This document shows, one piece after another, positions 56,611 through 64,000 of a DNA stretch of 64,000 bases (its first letter is position 1; the number at the start of each line of letters is the position of its first letter). Position numbers and translations under genes: made by a program. The stretch spans positions 11,905-75,904 of the forward strand of contig UQMR01000002.1 of the NCBI GenBank assembly GCA_900542255.1, given 5' to 3'. The DNA is from an uncultured Porphyromonadaceae bacterium (GTDB taxonomy: Bacteria; Bacteroidota; Bacteroidia; Bacteroidales; Barnesiellaceae_A). Below the pieces are notes generated by a model. That model ran no database searches. It worked only from the letters and a program-made list of their open reading frames with translations, and was not told the origin of the DNA.

Positions 56611-57972
56611 ATGGTAAGGGTAATAAAACTCAAAAAAGGATTGAATCTTTGTATCGAGGGCGAGGCCGTACCCGGTAACGACAAGCTGGTGACAAGCGGC
56701 GAGATAGCCGTTGTGCCCGACAACTATGTAGGCTTGTTGCCCAAGGTGACGGTAAGACCCGGCGATAAAGTGAAGGCCGGCTCTCCGCTGATGCACGACA
56801 AGAACCACGAGACAGTGCAGGTTGTATCGCCCGTGAGCGGCGAGGTTGTAGCAGTAGAGCGCGGCGAGCGACGTAAGGTATTGAAGATTGTTGTAAAGAA
56901 CGATGGCGCAGGCGAGAGAGTCGATTTCGGTATCCAGGATGCCGACCGCATGGCTCCCGAGGCTTTGCGTGGGTTGTTGCAGGCTGCCGGCTTGTGGGTC
57001 TATATCAAGCAACGTCCCTACGACATCATTGCCGACCCCGATGTAGCCCCTCGCGACATCTTTGTGACAGCGTTCGACAATGCCCCCTTGGCACCCCGCC
57101 ACGCATACGATTTATTGTGGAGCGACGACAACACTGCGTTGCAGGCCGGTTTGAAAGCATTGGCACGACTTACGCAAGGGAAGGTCTATGTAGGCATCGA
57201 CGAGGAGGCGCATGCCACCCGCTTGCCCGATTGCGTAGAGCCGGTAGTGTTCAAAGGCGCATTCCCGTCGTGTAATGCCGGAGTGCAGTTGCATCATATA
57301 GCTCCGGTCAATAAAGGCGAAACCGTGTGGACGCTCTGTGCCCTCGATGTAGTATTTATAGGCCGCCTGCTGCTCACCGGAAGCATCGACCTGACACGCA
57401 CCGTAGCCCTATGCGGCAGCGAAGTGGCCCATCCCACATACGTAAAAGCCTGCCCCGGCACACCCGTCGCCGATATGGTAGGCGACAACCTTGTGCCGGC
57501 GCAACATCACCGCCGTTTTATAAGCGGTAATGTGCTTACCGGTTTGCACATCCCCTCCGACGGATATTTAGACGCATACCATTCGCAAATAACCGTTATC
57601 CCCGAGGGCGACGAGACACACGATTTCCTGGGCTGGGCTATGCCCGGGCTGCGGGCACTCTCGTTGAGCCGCACGTTCCTCTCTCGTTGGCTGCCGTGCC
57701 GTTGCGAGAATAAGCCCGATGCCCGTATTCATGGTGGCGAGCGAGCCATCATCATGTCGGGCGAGTACGATAAGGTGTTCCCTATGGATATCCTTCCCGA
57801 GTATCTTATCAAGGCAATCATCGCCTTCGACATCGACCGCATGGAGCAACTCGGTATATACGAGGTGGCTCCCGAGGACTTTGCCGCCTGTGAGTTTGTC
57901 GACACTTCCAAGCTCCCGTTGCAACAGATAGTGCGTAACGGTCTGGATTTGCTGCGCAAGGAGATGTGTTGA
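56611..57972 (+). CDS. nqrA: Na+-translocating NADH:quinone reductase subunit A
   Basis: A 453-residue peripheral subunit with KLKKGLNLCIEGEAV, PRPGDKVKAGSPLM-like lipoyl segment and VSPVSGEVVAVERGERRKV near the N-terminus. It begins the complete nqrABCDEF operon, which oxidises NADH, reduces quinone and pumps sodium. I used the ATG at 56611 (MVRVIKL); an in-frame TTG two codons earlier is a weaker start. nqrB follows after 39 bp. Confidence 0.96.
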   Translation: MVRVIKLKKGLNLCIEGEAVPGNDKLVTSGEIAVVPDNYVGLLPKVTVRPGDKVKAGSPLMHDKNHETVQVVSPVSGEVVAVERGERRKVLKIVVKNDGAGERVDFGIQDADRMAPEALRGLLQAAGLWVYIKQRPYDIIADPDVAPRDIFVTAFDNAPLAPRHAYDLLWSDDNTALQAGLKALARLTQGKVYVGIDEEAHATRLPDCVEPVVFKGAFPSCNAGVQLHHIAPVNKGETVWTLCALDVVFIGRLLLTGSIDLTRTVALCGSEVAHPTYVKACPGTPVADMVGDNLVPAQHHRRFISGNVLTGLHIPSDGYLDAYHSQITVIPEGDETHDFLGWAMPGLRALSLSRTFLSRWLPCRCENKPDARIHGGERAIIMSGEYDKVFPMDILPEYLIKAIIAFDIDRMEQLGIYEVAPEDFAACEFVDTSKLPLQQIVRNGLDLLRKEMC

Positions 57973-58011
57973 CGTTGTCGAGTATTACAATAACGAATAA
58001 ATAGTATTATT

Positions 58012-59241
58012 TTGAAAGCACTAAGAAAATTCCTCGATAAAGTGAAGCCCCAATTCGAGCCGGGCGGAAAGTTCTCGGCTTTGCAATCGGTATTTGAAGG
58101 CTTCGAGTCGTTTTTGTTCGTGCCGTCGACGACAGCGCGGTCGGGTGTGCACATCCACGACGCCATCGACTCCAAACGTACGATGACGGTTGTCATCATC
58201 GCACTGTTGCCCGCACTGCTTTTCGGTATGTACAACGTGGGATACCAGCACTACCTGGCCATCGGAGAGCTGGCACAGACAGGCTTCTGGTCTGTTTTTG
58301 CCTACGGTTTCCTCGCTGTTTTGCCCAAGATAGTGGTTGCCTATGTCGTAGGTCTCGGCATAGAGTTTATAGGAGCGCAGTTGCGTCACCACGAGATACA
58401 GGAGGGCTTCCTCGTTTCGGGTATGCTCATTCCTATGATAGTACCGGTAGACACCCCGTTGTGGATGATAGCCGTGGCCACCGCCTTTGCCGTGATTTTT
58501 GCCAAGGAGGTCTTTGGCGGCACGGGTATGAATATATTCAATGTAGCCCTTGTTACGCGGGCATTCCTCTTCTTTGCCTATCCCTCTAAGATGAGTGGCG
58601 ACGAGGTCTTCGTGCGTACGACCGATACTTTCGGTATAGGAGGCGGTGCGGTAGTCGACGGATTCTCGGGCGCTACGCCGCTGGGGCAGTTGGCTACGCA
58701 TACGGGAGGCGACCTTACGCTTACCAATATTGTAGGCGAGCCCATTACCACGCTCGATGCCTTCCTCGGTTTTATCCCCGGTTCTATCGGCGAAACCTCT
58801 ACGCTGGCCATTCTCATAGGAGCTGCCATCCTGCTGATAAGCGGCATAGCCAGTTGGCGCATCATGCTCTCGGTCTTTGCCGGAGGGTTGCTGACGAGCT
58901 GGGTATGTACCTTTGTCGACCCCTCGACCTATGCCGCCGCCCTGTTGTCGCCCATAGAGCAGGTATGCCTCGGCGGATTTGCCTTTGCAGCCGTCTTTAT
59001 GGCTACCGACCCCGTGACGGCAGCCCGTACCGAGACGGGTAAGTATATATACGGCTTCCTGGTAGGTGTGCTGGCTATCCTTATCAGGGTATTCAACAGC
59101 GGTTATCCCGAGGGTGCCATGTTGGCCGTACTCTTTATGAACGCTTTCGCTCCGCTGATAGACTATTGTGTGGTAGAAGCCAACATCCGTCGTCGCATGA
59201 AGCGAGCCAAACAAATCAATAGCGAGGAGGTGAAGTCATGA
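58012..59241 (+). CDS. nqrB: Na+-translocating NADH:quinone reductase subunit B
   Basis: A 409-residue membrane subunit with about ten helices and the covalent-FMN motif SGATPLGQLA (threonine of SGAT). It holds the central Na+ channel. The start codon appears to be TTG (58012), with no ATG in frame at the conserved N-terminus KALRKFLDKVKPQF; ATT codons just upstream are the only alternatives. The stop overlaps nqrC (ATGA). Confidence 0.95.
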   Translation: MKALRKFLDKVKPQFEPGGKFSALQSVFEGFESFLFVPSTTARSGVHIHDAIDSKRTMTVVIIALLPALLFGMYNVGYQHYLAIGELAQTGFWSVFAYGFLAVLPKIVVAYVVGLGIEFIGAQLRHHEIQEGFLVSGMLIPMIVPVDTPLWMIAVATAFAVIFAKEVFGGTGMNIFNVALVTRAFLFFAYPSKMSGDEVFVRTTDTFGIGGGAVVDGFSGATPLGQLATHTGGDLTLTNIVGEPITTLDAFLGFIPGSIGETSTLAILIGAAILLISGIASWRIMLSVFAGGLLTSWVCTFVDPSTYAAALLSPIEQVCLGGFAFAAVFMATDPVTAARTETGKYIYGFLVGVLAILIRVFNSGYPEGAMLAVLFMNAFAPLIDYCVVEANIRRRMKRAKQINSEEVKS

Positions 59242-59939
59242 ACAAGCAAGGCAATACATATACGATTCTCTATTCGGCGGTCATGGTAGTGGTGGTAGCG
59301 GCCATCCTTGCCATCGCATCGGTGTCGCTCAGACCCTTCCAGCAAGAGAATATCCGCATAGACAAGATGATGCAGATACTTAGTTCCGTCAATATAAAGT
59401 CTACGGCACAAGATGCCGTGTCGCTCTATGAGAAGTATATTACCGACAGTTATGTGGTAGATGCAACAGGCCGCAGGGCCGAAGCAGAGGCTTTCGGCAT
59501 CGATATCGCCGCCGAGGTAAGGCGCGATGCTGCCGAGCGGCGTCTGCCGGTCTTTGTGTGTACGCTCGACAATGGCGACGTGAAATATATCCTGCCCCTC
59601 TACGGAGCCGGTTTGTGGGGCCCTATATGGGGCTATATATCGGTCGATGCCGATGGCCAGAAAGTCTATGGCTCCTATTTTGCCCATCAGGGAGAGACGC
59701 CGGGCCTGGGCGCCGAGATAGGAAATGCTGCGTTCCAGCAACAGTTTGCCGGGAAGCGGCTTTTTATCGACGGAGAGTTTAAGCCTGTGGCTGTCATGAA
59801 GAAAGGCCAGAAGCCCCTCGACGGAGCCGACTATGTAGATGCCATATCGGGCGGCACTATCACCAGCAAGGGTGTGCAGAGCATGATACAAGATTGCCTG
59901 TTACCCTATGAGCCGTTCCTGAAATCGTTAGACAAATAA
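59238..59939 (+). CDS. nqrC: Na+-translocating NADH:quinone reductase subunit C
   Basis: A 233-residue subunit with one N-terminal helix ([21 protein letters not shown]) and a periplasmic FMN-binding domain. The flavinylation motif reads [10 protein letters not shown], where most homologues have SGAT; the threonine that bonds FMN is kept. It also has [13 protein letters not shown] and [10 protein letters not shown]. It overlaps nqrB and lies 14 bp before nqrD. Confidence 0.95.
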   Translation: MNKQGNTYTILYSAVMVVVVAAILAIASVSLRPFQQENIRIDKMMQILSSVNIKSTAQDAVSLYEKYITDSYVVDATGRRAEAEAFGIDIAAEVRRDAAERRLPVFVCTLDNGDVKYILPLYGAGLWGPIWGYISVDADGQKVYGSYFAHQGETPGLGAEIGNAAFQQQFAGKRLFIDGEFKPVAVMKKGQKPLDGADYVDAISGGTITSKGVQSMIQDCLLPYEPFLKSLDK

Positions 59940-59953
59940 GAGGAGATGCTATT

Positions 59954-60574
59954 ATGATATTGAAAAATAAGGAGGTCTTGTTAGGACCGCTGTCAAAAAA
60001 CAATCCCGTCATCGTGCAGATACTGGGTATCTGCTCGGCCCTGGCCGTAACGTCGAAGTTGGAGCCGGCCTGTGTCATGGCAATCTCGGTTATTGCCGTG
60101 GTGGCTCTGTCGAATGTAATTATCTCGTTGTTGCGCAATACCATACCCAACAGCATCCGCATCATCGTGCAACTGGTGGTAGTAGCTTCGCTGGTGATTA
60201 TCGTCGACCAGCTGCTCAAAGCCTTTGCCTATGAAGTGAGCAAGCAACTCTCGGTATTCGTAGGACTCATCATTACGAACTGTATCGTGATGGGACGTCT
60301 CGAAGCCTATGCGTTGAGCCACAACCCGTGGGACTCGTTCCTCGACGGTATAGGCAACGGCGTCGGCTACGGCATTATTCTCGTCATCGTAGCATTCTTC
60401 CGTGAGTTGCTGGGTTCGGGTACACTCTTCGGGCACCCCGTTATCCCGCAGATATTCTACCAGTGGGGCTACGAGAACAACGGTCTCATGATATTGCCGC
60501 CTATGGCGCTCATCACGGTGGCCTGCATCATTTGGGTACACCGCTCGCGCAATAAAGAGCTGCAAGAGAAATAA
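59954..60574 (+). CDS. nqrD: Na+-translocating NADH:quinone reductase subunit D
   Basis: A 206-residue six-helix subunit homologous to NqrE, with [23 protein letters not shown] and a conserved cysteine in [14 protein letters not shown] that ligates the intramembrane iron. A GAGGAG purine run 8 bp ahead of the ATG is one of the few Shine-Dalgarno-like sites in the operon. Confidence 0.96.
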   Translation: MILKNKEVLLGPLSKNNPVIVQILGICSALAVTSKLEPACVMAISVIAVVALSNVIISLLRNTIPNSIRIIVQLVVVASLVIIVDQLLKAFAYEVSKQLSVFVGLIITNCIVMGRLEAYALSHNPWDSFLDGIGNGVGYGIILVIVAFFRELLGSGTLFGHPVIPQIFYQWGYENNGLMILPPMALITVACIIWVHRSRNKELQEK

Positions 60575-60607
60575 ACGAAACACATTCCCTAAAACAGAAA
60601 GCAGAAT

Positions 60608-61222
60608 ATGGAAAATCTCAATTTGTTTATACGGTCTATTTTTATAGACAACATGATATTTGCATACTTCTTGGGTATGTGTTCTTATCTTGCCGTCTCC
60701 AAGACGGTAAAGACCTCGTTCGGGCTGGGCATTGCGGTAACCTTTGTGCTGGCCATCACGGTGCCCGTCAACTACCTGTTGGAAAATTATGTGCTCAAAC
60801 CCGGCGCCCTCTCGTGGTTGGGCGAAGGCTTTGCCGATGTCGACCTCAGCTTCCTCAGCCTGATACTCTTCATCGCCGTGGTAGCCTCCATCGTGCAGTT
60901 GGTAGAGATGGTGGTAGAGAAATACTCGCCCTCGCTCTATGCCTCGCTGGGTATATTCCTGCCGCTTATAGCCGTCAACTGCGCCATCTTGGGCGGTTCG
61001 CTGTTTATGCAGCAGCGCAACTTCGATACGGTGTGGACAGCTACCGTTTACGGCCTCGGCTCGGGCATAGGGTGGCTGCTTGCCATTGTGGGTATTGCCG
61101 CCATTCGCGAGAAACTCGCATACAGCAATGTGCCGGCCCCGCTGCGCGGCATAGGTATAACCTTTATTATCACCGGGCTGATGGGTATAGCATTCATGAG
61201 CTTCCTCGGTATCAAATTGTAA
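60608..61222 (+). CDS. nqrE: Na+-translocating NADH:quinone reductase subunit E
   Basis: A 204-residue six-helix subunit with [23 protein letters not shown] and the second conserved cysteine segment [14 protein letters not shown]. With NqrD it forms the inverted-topology pair binding the iron centre. Normal length. Confidence 0.96.
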   Translation: MENLNLFIRSIFIDNMIFAYFLGMCSYLAVSKTVKTSFGLGIAVTFVLAITVPVNYLLENYVLKPGALSWLGEGFADVDLSFLSLILFIAVVASIVQLVEMVVEKYSPSLYASLGIFLPLIAVNCAILGGSLFMQQRNFDTVWTATVYGLGSGIGWLLAIVGIAAIREKLAYSNVPAPLRGIGITFIITGLMGIAFMSFLGIKL

Positions 61223-61243
61223 CACGATAAAAGCATTGAAACA

Positions 61244-62530
61244 ATGATATTGGCTGATTCTATGGTAACAGTGCTACTCACAAGCGTGATTGTTTTCTTG
61301 CTCATCACGCTGTTGCTGGTAGTGGTTTTGTTGGTAGCAAAGAAATACCTTGTGCCGTCGGGCAAGGTGCATATCACCGTCAACGGTGATACGACGGTCG
61401 AGGTAGAGACAGGCAGCTCGCTCCTCTCTACGCTGGCTACACAGAGAATTTATCTCCCTTCGGCTTGCGGTGGCGGCGGCTCGTGTGCCCAGTGCCGCTG
61501 TCAGGTATTGGAGGGCGGCGGCGAGATACTCCCCACCGAGAAAGTACACTTCTCGCGTAAAGAGCAGCAGGCACATTGGCGTCTGGGCTGTCAGGTAAAG
61601 GTCAAGAACGACATGAGTATCAAGGTACCCGAGGCCGTTCTGGGCGTCAAGGAGTGGGAGTGCGAGGTTATCTCAAACCGCAACGTCGCTACTTTCATCA
61701 AGGAGTTTATCGTGAAACTCCCCGAGGGCGAGCACATGGACTTTATCCCCGGCTCGTATGCCCAAATAAAGATACCGGCTTATACGATGGACTACGACAA
61801 AGACATCGACAAGTCGCTTATCGGCGACGAATATATGCCGGCGTGGAAGCAATATGGCCTCTTCGGCTTGAAGTGCAGCAATACCGAGCCTACCGTGCGT
61901 GCCTACTCTATGGCTAACTATCCCGCCGAGGGCGACCGCATCATGCTCACCGTACGTATTGCCACTCCGCCGTTCAAACCCAAACCCCAAGTAGGCTTCC
62001 AAGACGTGATGCCCGGTATAGCCTCGTCGTATATCTTCTCGCTCAAACCCGGCGATAAGGTGATGATGAGCGGCCCTTATGGCGACTTCCATCCCATTAT
62101 CAACTCAAAGAAAGAGATGATGTGGATAGGCGGCGGTGCCGGTATGGCTCCCTTGCGTTCGCAAATCATGTATATGACCAAGACGCTGCATACCACCGAC
62201 CGCAAGATGTCGTATTTCTATGGCGCCCGCGCACTCAATGAGGTCTTCTATCTGCAAGATTTCCTCCATCTCGAAAAGGAATTCCCCAACTTTACGTTCC
62301 ATCTGGCGCTCGACCGTCCCGACCCTGCCGCCGATGCCGCAGGCGTGAAATATACCCCCGGTTTCGTACACAAGGTTATCTACGAAACATACCTCAAAGA
62401 CCACGAAGCCCCCGAGGATATCGAGTACTACATGTGCGGTCCCGGCCCCATGTCGCAAGCCGTTGTTGCCATGCTCGACTCTCTCGGTGTCGATTCGTCG
62501 AGCATCATGTACGACAACTTTGGCGGATAA
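61244..62530 (+). CDS. nqrF: Na+-translocating NADH:quinone reductase subunit F
   Basis: A 428-residue subunit with an N-terminal helix (SVIVFLLITLLLVVVLLVAKK), a [2Fe-2S] ferredoxin domain (SACGGGGSCAQCRCQV with a distal Cys in RLGCQV), an FAD-binding domain (RAYSMANYPAEG) and an NADH domain (GGGAGMAPLRSQI, CGPGPM). It is the NADH entry point of the complex. The operon ends here, followed by a hairpin. Confidence 0.97.
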   Translation: MILADSMVTVLLTSVIVFLLITLLLVVVLLVAKKYLVPSGKVHITVNGDTTVEVETGSSLLSTLATQRIYLPSACGGGGSCAQCRCQVLEGGGEILPTEKVHFSRKEQQAHWRLGCQVKVKNDMSIKVPEAVLGVKEWECEVISNRNVATFIKEFIVKLPEGEHMDFIPGSYAQIKIPAYTMDYDKDIDKSLIGDEYMPAWKQYGLFGLKCSNTEPTVRAYSMANYPAEGDRIMLTVRIATPPFKPKPQVGFQDVMPGIASSYIFSLKPGDKVMMSGPYGDFHPIINSKKEMMWIGGGAGMAPLRSQIMYMTKTLHTTDRKMSYFYGARALNEVFYLQDFLHLEKEFPNFTFHLALDRPDPAADAAGVKYTPGFVHKVIYETYLKDHEAPEDIEYYMCGPGPMSQAVVAMLDSLGVDSSSIMYDNFGG

Positions 62531-62550
62531 TTTTGTAGACAGGCAAGTAA

Positions 62551-62584
62551 AAGAGGGTGTATCAAAATTTTGGTACACCCTCTT
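62551..62584 (+). terminator. Terminator of the nqr operon
   Basis: AAGAGGGTGTA (62551-62561) pairs with TACACCCTCTT (62574-62584), loop of 12 nt, followed by GTTATTTA. It is symmetric enough to serve the convergent radical SAM gene too. Confidence 0.75.
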
Positions 62585-62659
62585 GTTATTTAATGTGTAT
62601 GGAGATTTGTAGAATAGAGTATCGTTGTATATTAATGATATTTTTTGACTATTTTGTTA

Positions 62660-63961
62660 TTATATATTATTTTGTTGTGTTTGTATTGATTTAGTAAGTT
62701 CTTTAATCCGTTCAGTTATAATTTTTATCTTTTCGTTTTCATCGTAAAATCTGAGGCATTGTGTTCCATCAGGATATTCTAATTTGTCTTGTGAACAACC
62801 GGCATGGCATATCGGGAAGATAATGCAATTATAACATGCTGGTCGATCATAGCGTTTGCGTATTTCCTCTTTTGTTTGTTCTTGTGCTATTATTTCTCCA
62901 TCCTTGGTAAGGATTCCAATACGGTTATGTCCCTTGAAGTCTCTAGCGGTACAACGGTATACATCGCCATTATAGTTTATGACGTAGCATCCTGAATAAT
63001 CGGCGTAACAATGGACTTTTGTAGTGTGGCTGTCAGCTTCTACGTTAAATCCTCTATCGCGAAATGTCTGTTTTACATTTTCTACTTGTTGTTCGAGTTC
63101 ATCACACTGTTTTACTTGCCATACTTTGTGAAAATCGAATTTGACCTCTTCTTTTACCGGTTCAAAGTCATCAAGAATATCTACCATCGAGGTAATATTT
63201 CGGTCGGTATAGTTGAGTCGCATATATATTTCCATTCCTTGTTGAGCGGCGTATATTGCGTTGTTAACGATTGTTTGGTATGACCCTTTTTTATCTGTTG
63301 TAAAACGTGTGCGATTGTGCAGTACCTCGTTTCCGTCTAGAGTGATTTGGAAAAATATACTTTTACATGATTTTTTTAGTTGCTCTACGATGTCTGGTGT
63401 GAGTAGAAATCCGTTAGTCGTAAAACTGATATGATAACTTTTATTGTTTTCTTCACATCCTTTTACAACATCTTTTATAAGAGGTAATACGACGTCATAA
63501 GCATGAAGCAACGGCTCACCGCCGAAGAATGAAATTTCTATATGATTTATTTGGGGGTTAATGTATTGCCTGTGCAAATATAGATATATGGCTGTAAGTG
63601 TTTGCTCATTGATGTGCATATCTGTTTTATGCTCCTCATAGCAATACCAGCATCGAAAGTTGCAGTCGAGTGTCGGGTTGATGGTGAGACGAAGCGTGTG
63701 ATTATCATACAATTCTTCACTCCATCGGTCTATTAAGTGAGTGGTTTCGTCGGTTGTGTCGTCTACGATGAACCCTTTCTTTTGCAGTGCTTTGTAATAA
63801 GCAGGATGTATGTCGGCTATTGCTTTTACATCGGTTTGGTGCTCTTGCCATAGAGAGGCTAAAGGTGGGGTTGTTATAAGTATTTGGTCGCTTAGGATGT
63901 TATATAGTATAATATTACCATCGCCGTTATTGGCAGTATAATTATATTTGCTGGGTTTCAT
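62660..63961 (-). CDS. Radical SAM/SPASM domain peptide maturase
   Basis: A 433-residue enzyme. The radical SAM cluster motif CNFRCWYCYEE is at about residue 99, with the glycine-rich EISFFGGEPLL strand. The C-terminal SPASM region has cysteines in CYADYSGCYVINYNGDVYRC, CYNCIIFPICHAGC and a last one in DGTQCLRF, enough for two auxiliary [4Fe-4S] clusters. This layout occurs in sulfatase maturases and RiPP-modifying enzymes. No sulfatase gene is in the window. The residues before the cluster (1-90) resemble a small peptide-binding domain. The gene is much more AT-rich than nqr. Its peptide substrate, if any, should be encoded beyond 64,000. Confidence 0.85.
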   Translation of the reverse strand: MKPSKYNYTANNGDGNIILYNILSDQILITTPPLASLWQEHQTDVKAIADIHPAYYKALQKKGFIVDDTTDETTHLIDRWSEELYDNHTLRLTINPTLDCNFRCWYCYEEHKTDMHINEQTLTAIYLYLHRQYINPQINHIEISFFGGEPLLHAYDVVLPLIKDVVKGCEENNKSYHISFTTNGFLLTPDIVEQLKKSCKSIFFQITLDGNEVLHNRTRFTTDKKGSYQTIVNNAIYAAQQGMEIYMRLNYTDRNITSMVDILDDFEPVKEEVKFDFHKVWQVKQCDELEQQVENVKQTFRDRGFNVEADSHTTKVHCYADYSGCYVINYNGDVYRCTARDFKGHNRIGILTKDGEIIAQEQTKEEIRKRYDRPACYNCIIFPICHAGCSQDKLEYPDGTQCLRFYDENEKIKIITERIKELTKSIQTQQNNI

Positions 63962-64000
63962 AGGGCCTTATATATAGGTTGTTATAGATTTGAATAAGAA

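Noticed and set aside
58021-59214. A 397-codon open frame on the strand opposite nqrB
   Set aside because: It is the antisense of a strongly conserved gene; the translation is rich in Gly, His, Tyr and Arg with no domain. Similar frames opposite nqrD/E and the ketosynthases are also shadows.

Overview
The window looks like chromosome of an anaerobic, gut-type Bacteroidales bacterium (phylum Bacteroidota). The evidence is the recurrent -33 TTTG / -7 TAnnTTTG promoters, a Na+-pumping NQR operon, a SusB-like GH97 glucosidase, meso-diaminopimelate dehydrogenase, DUF2975 and TamB homologues, and a flexirubin/aryl-polyene type locus. The moderately GC-rich coding sequence would fit a Barnesiella-like genus, but that is only a hunch. 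No tRNA, rRNA or CRISPR array was seen.

Region 1 (1-10,455, minus strand) is the promoter-proximal part of a long aryl-polyene/flexirubin-type operon. From its promoter it runs: tyrosine ammonia-lyase, ketoreductase, ketosynthase, acyl carrier protein, LpxL-like acyltransferase, methyltransferase, dehydratase, thioesterase, a ketosynthase with a C-terminal extension, a second carrier protein, a third ketosynthase, and a ketosynthase-like protein cut by the window edge. The logic is tyrosine to 4-coumarate, carrier-bound chain extension to a conjugated aryl polyene, ring methylation, and transfer to a lipid. Most neighbours overlap by ATGA.

Region 2 (10,500-14,060) is accessory DNA. It holds an exported protein of unknown function, then an AT-rich island bounded by an 89-bp remnant of an IS end and a complete IS5-type element in opposite orientation. 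Between them is an exported EreA/ChaN-like (TIKI superfamily) protein.

Region 3 (14,150-30,650) starts with tsaD-cinA, divergent from a large tamB. A six-gene operon follows on the minus strand: TolC-like protein, membrane fusion protein, ABC ATPase, MacB-like permease, LytS-type kinase and LytTR regulator, an efflux machine carrying its own sensor. Next are an AspT/YidE-type transporter and a phosphoglycolate-phosphatase-like HAD enzyme.

Region 4 (30,750-48,420) is mostly housekeeping: a small lipoprotein, an M16 zinc protease, an XRE/DUF2975 pair, nadE, a small membrane protein, GH97 alpha-glucosidase, pta-ackA, a START-like protein, an LptF/LptG-family permease, ribBA, a YigZ-family protein and a YjjG-like phosphatase.

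Region 5 (48,500-64,000) has an AraC regulator divergent from an RND tripartite efflux operon, ddh, the complete nqrABCDEF operon, and at the right edge an AT-rich radical SAM/SPASM maturase that probably belongs to a peptide-modification locus continuing outside the window.
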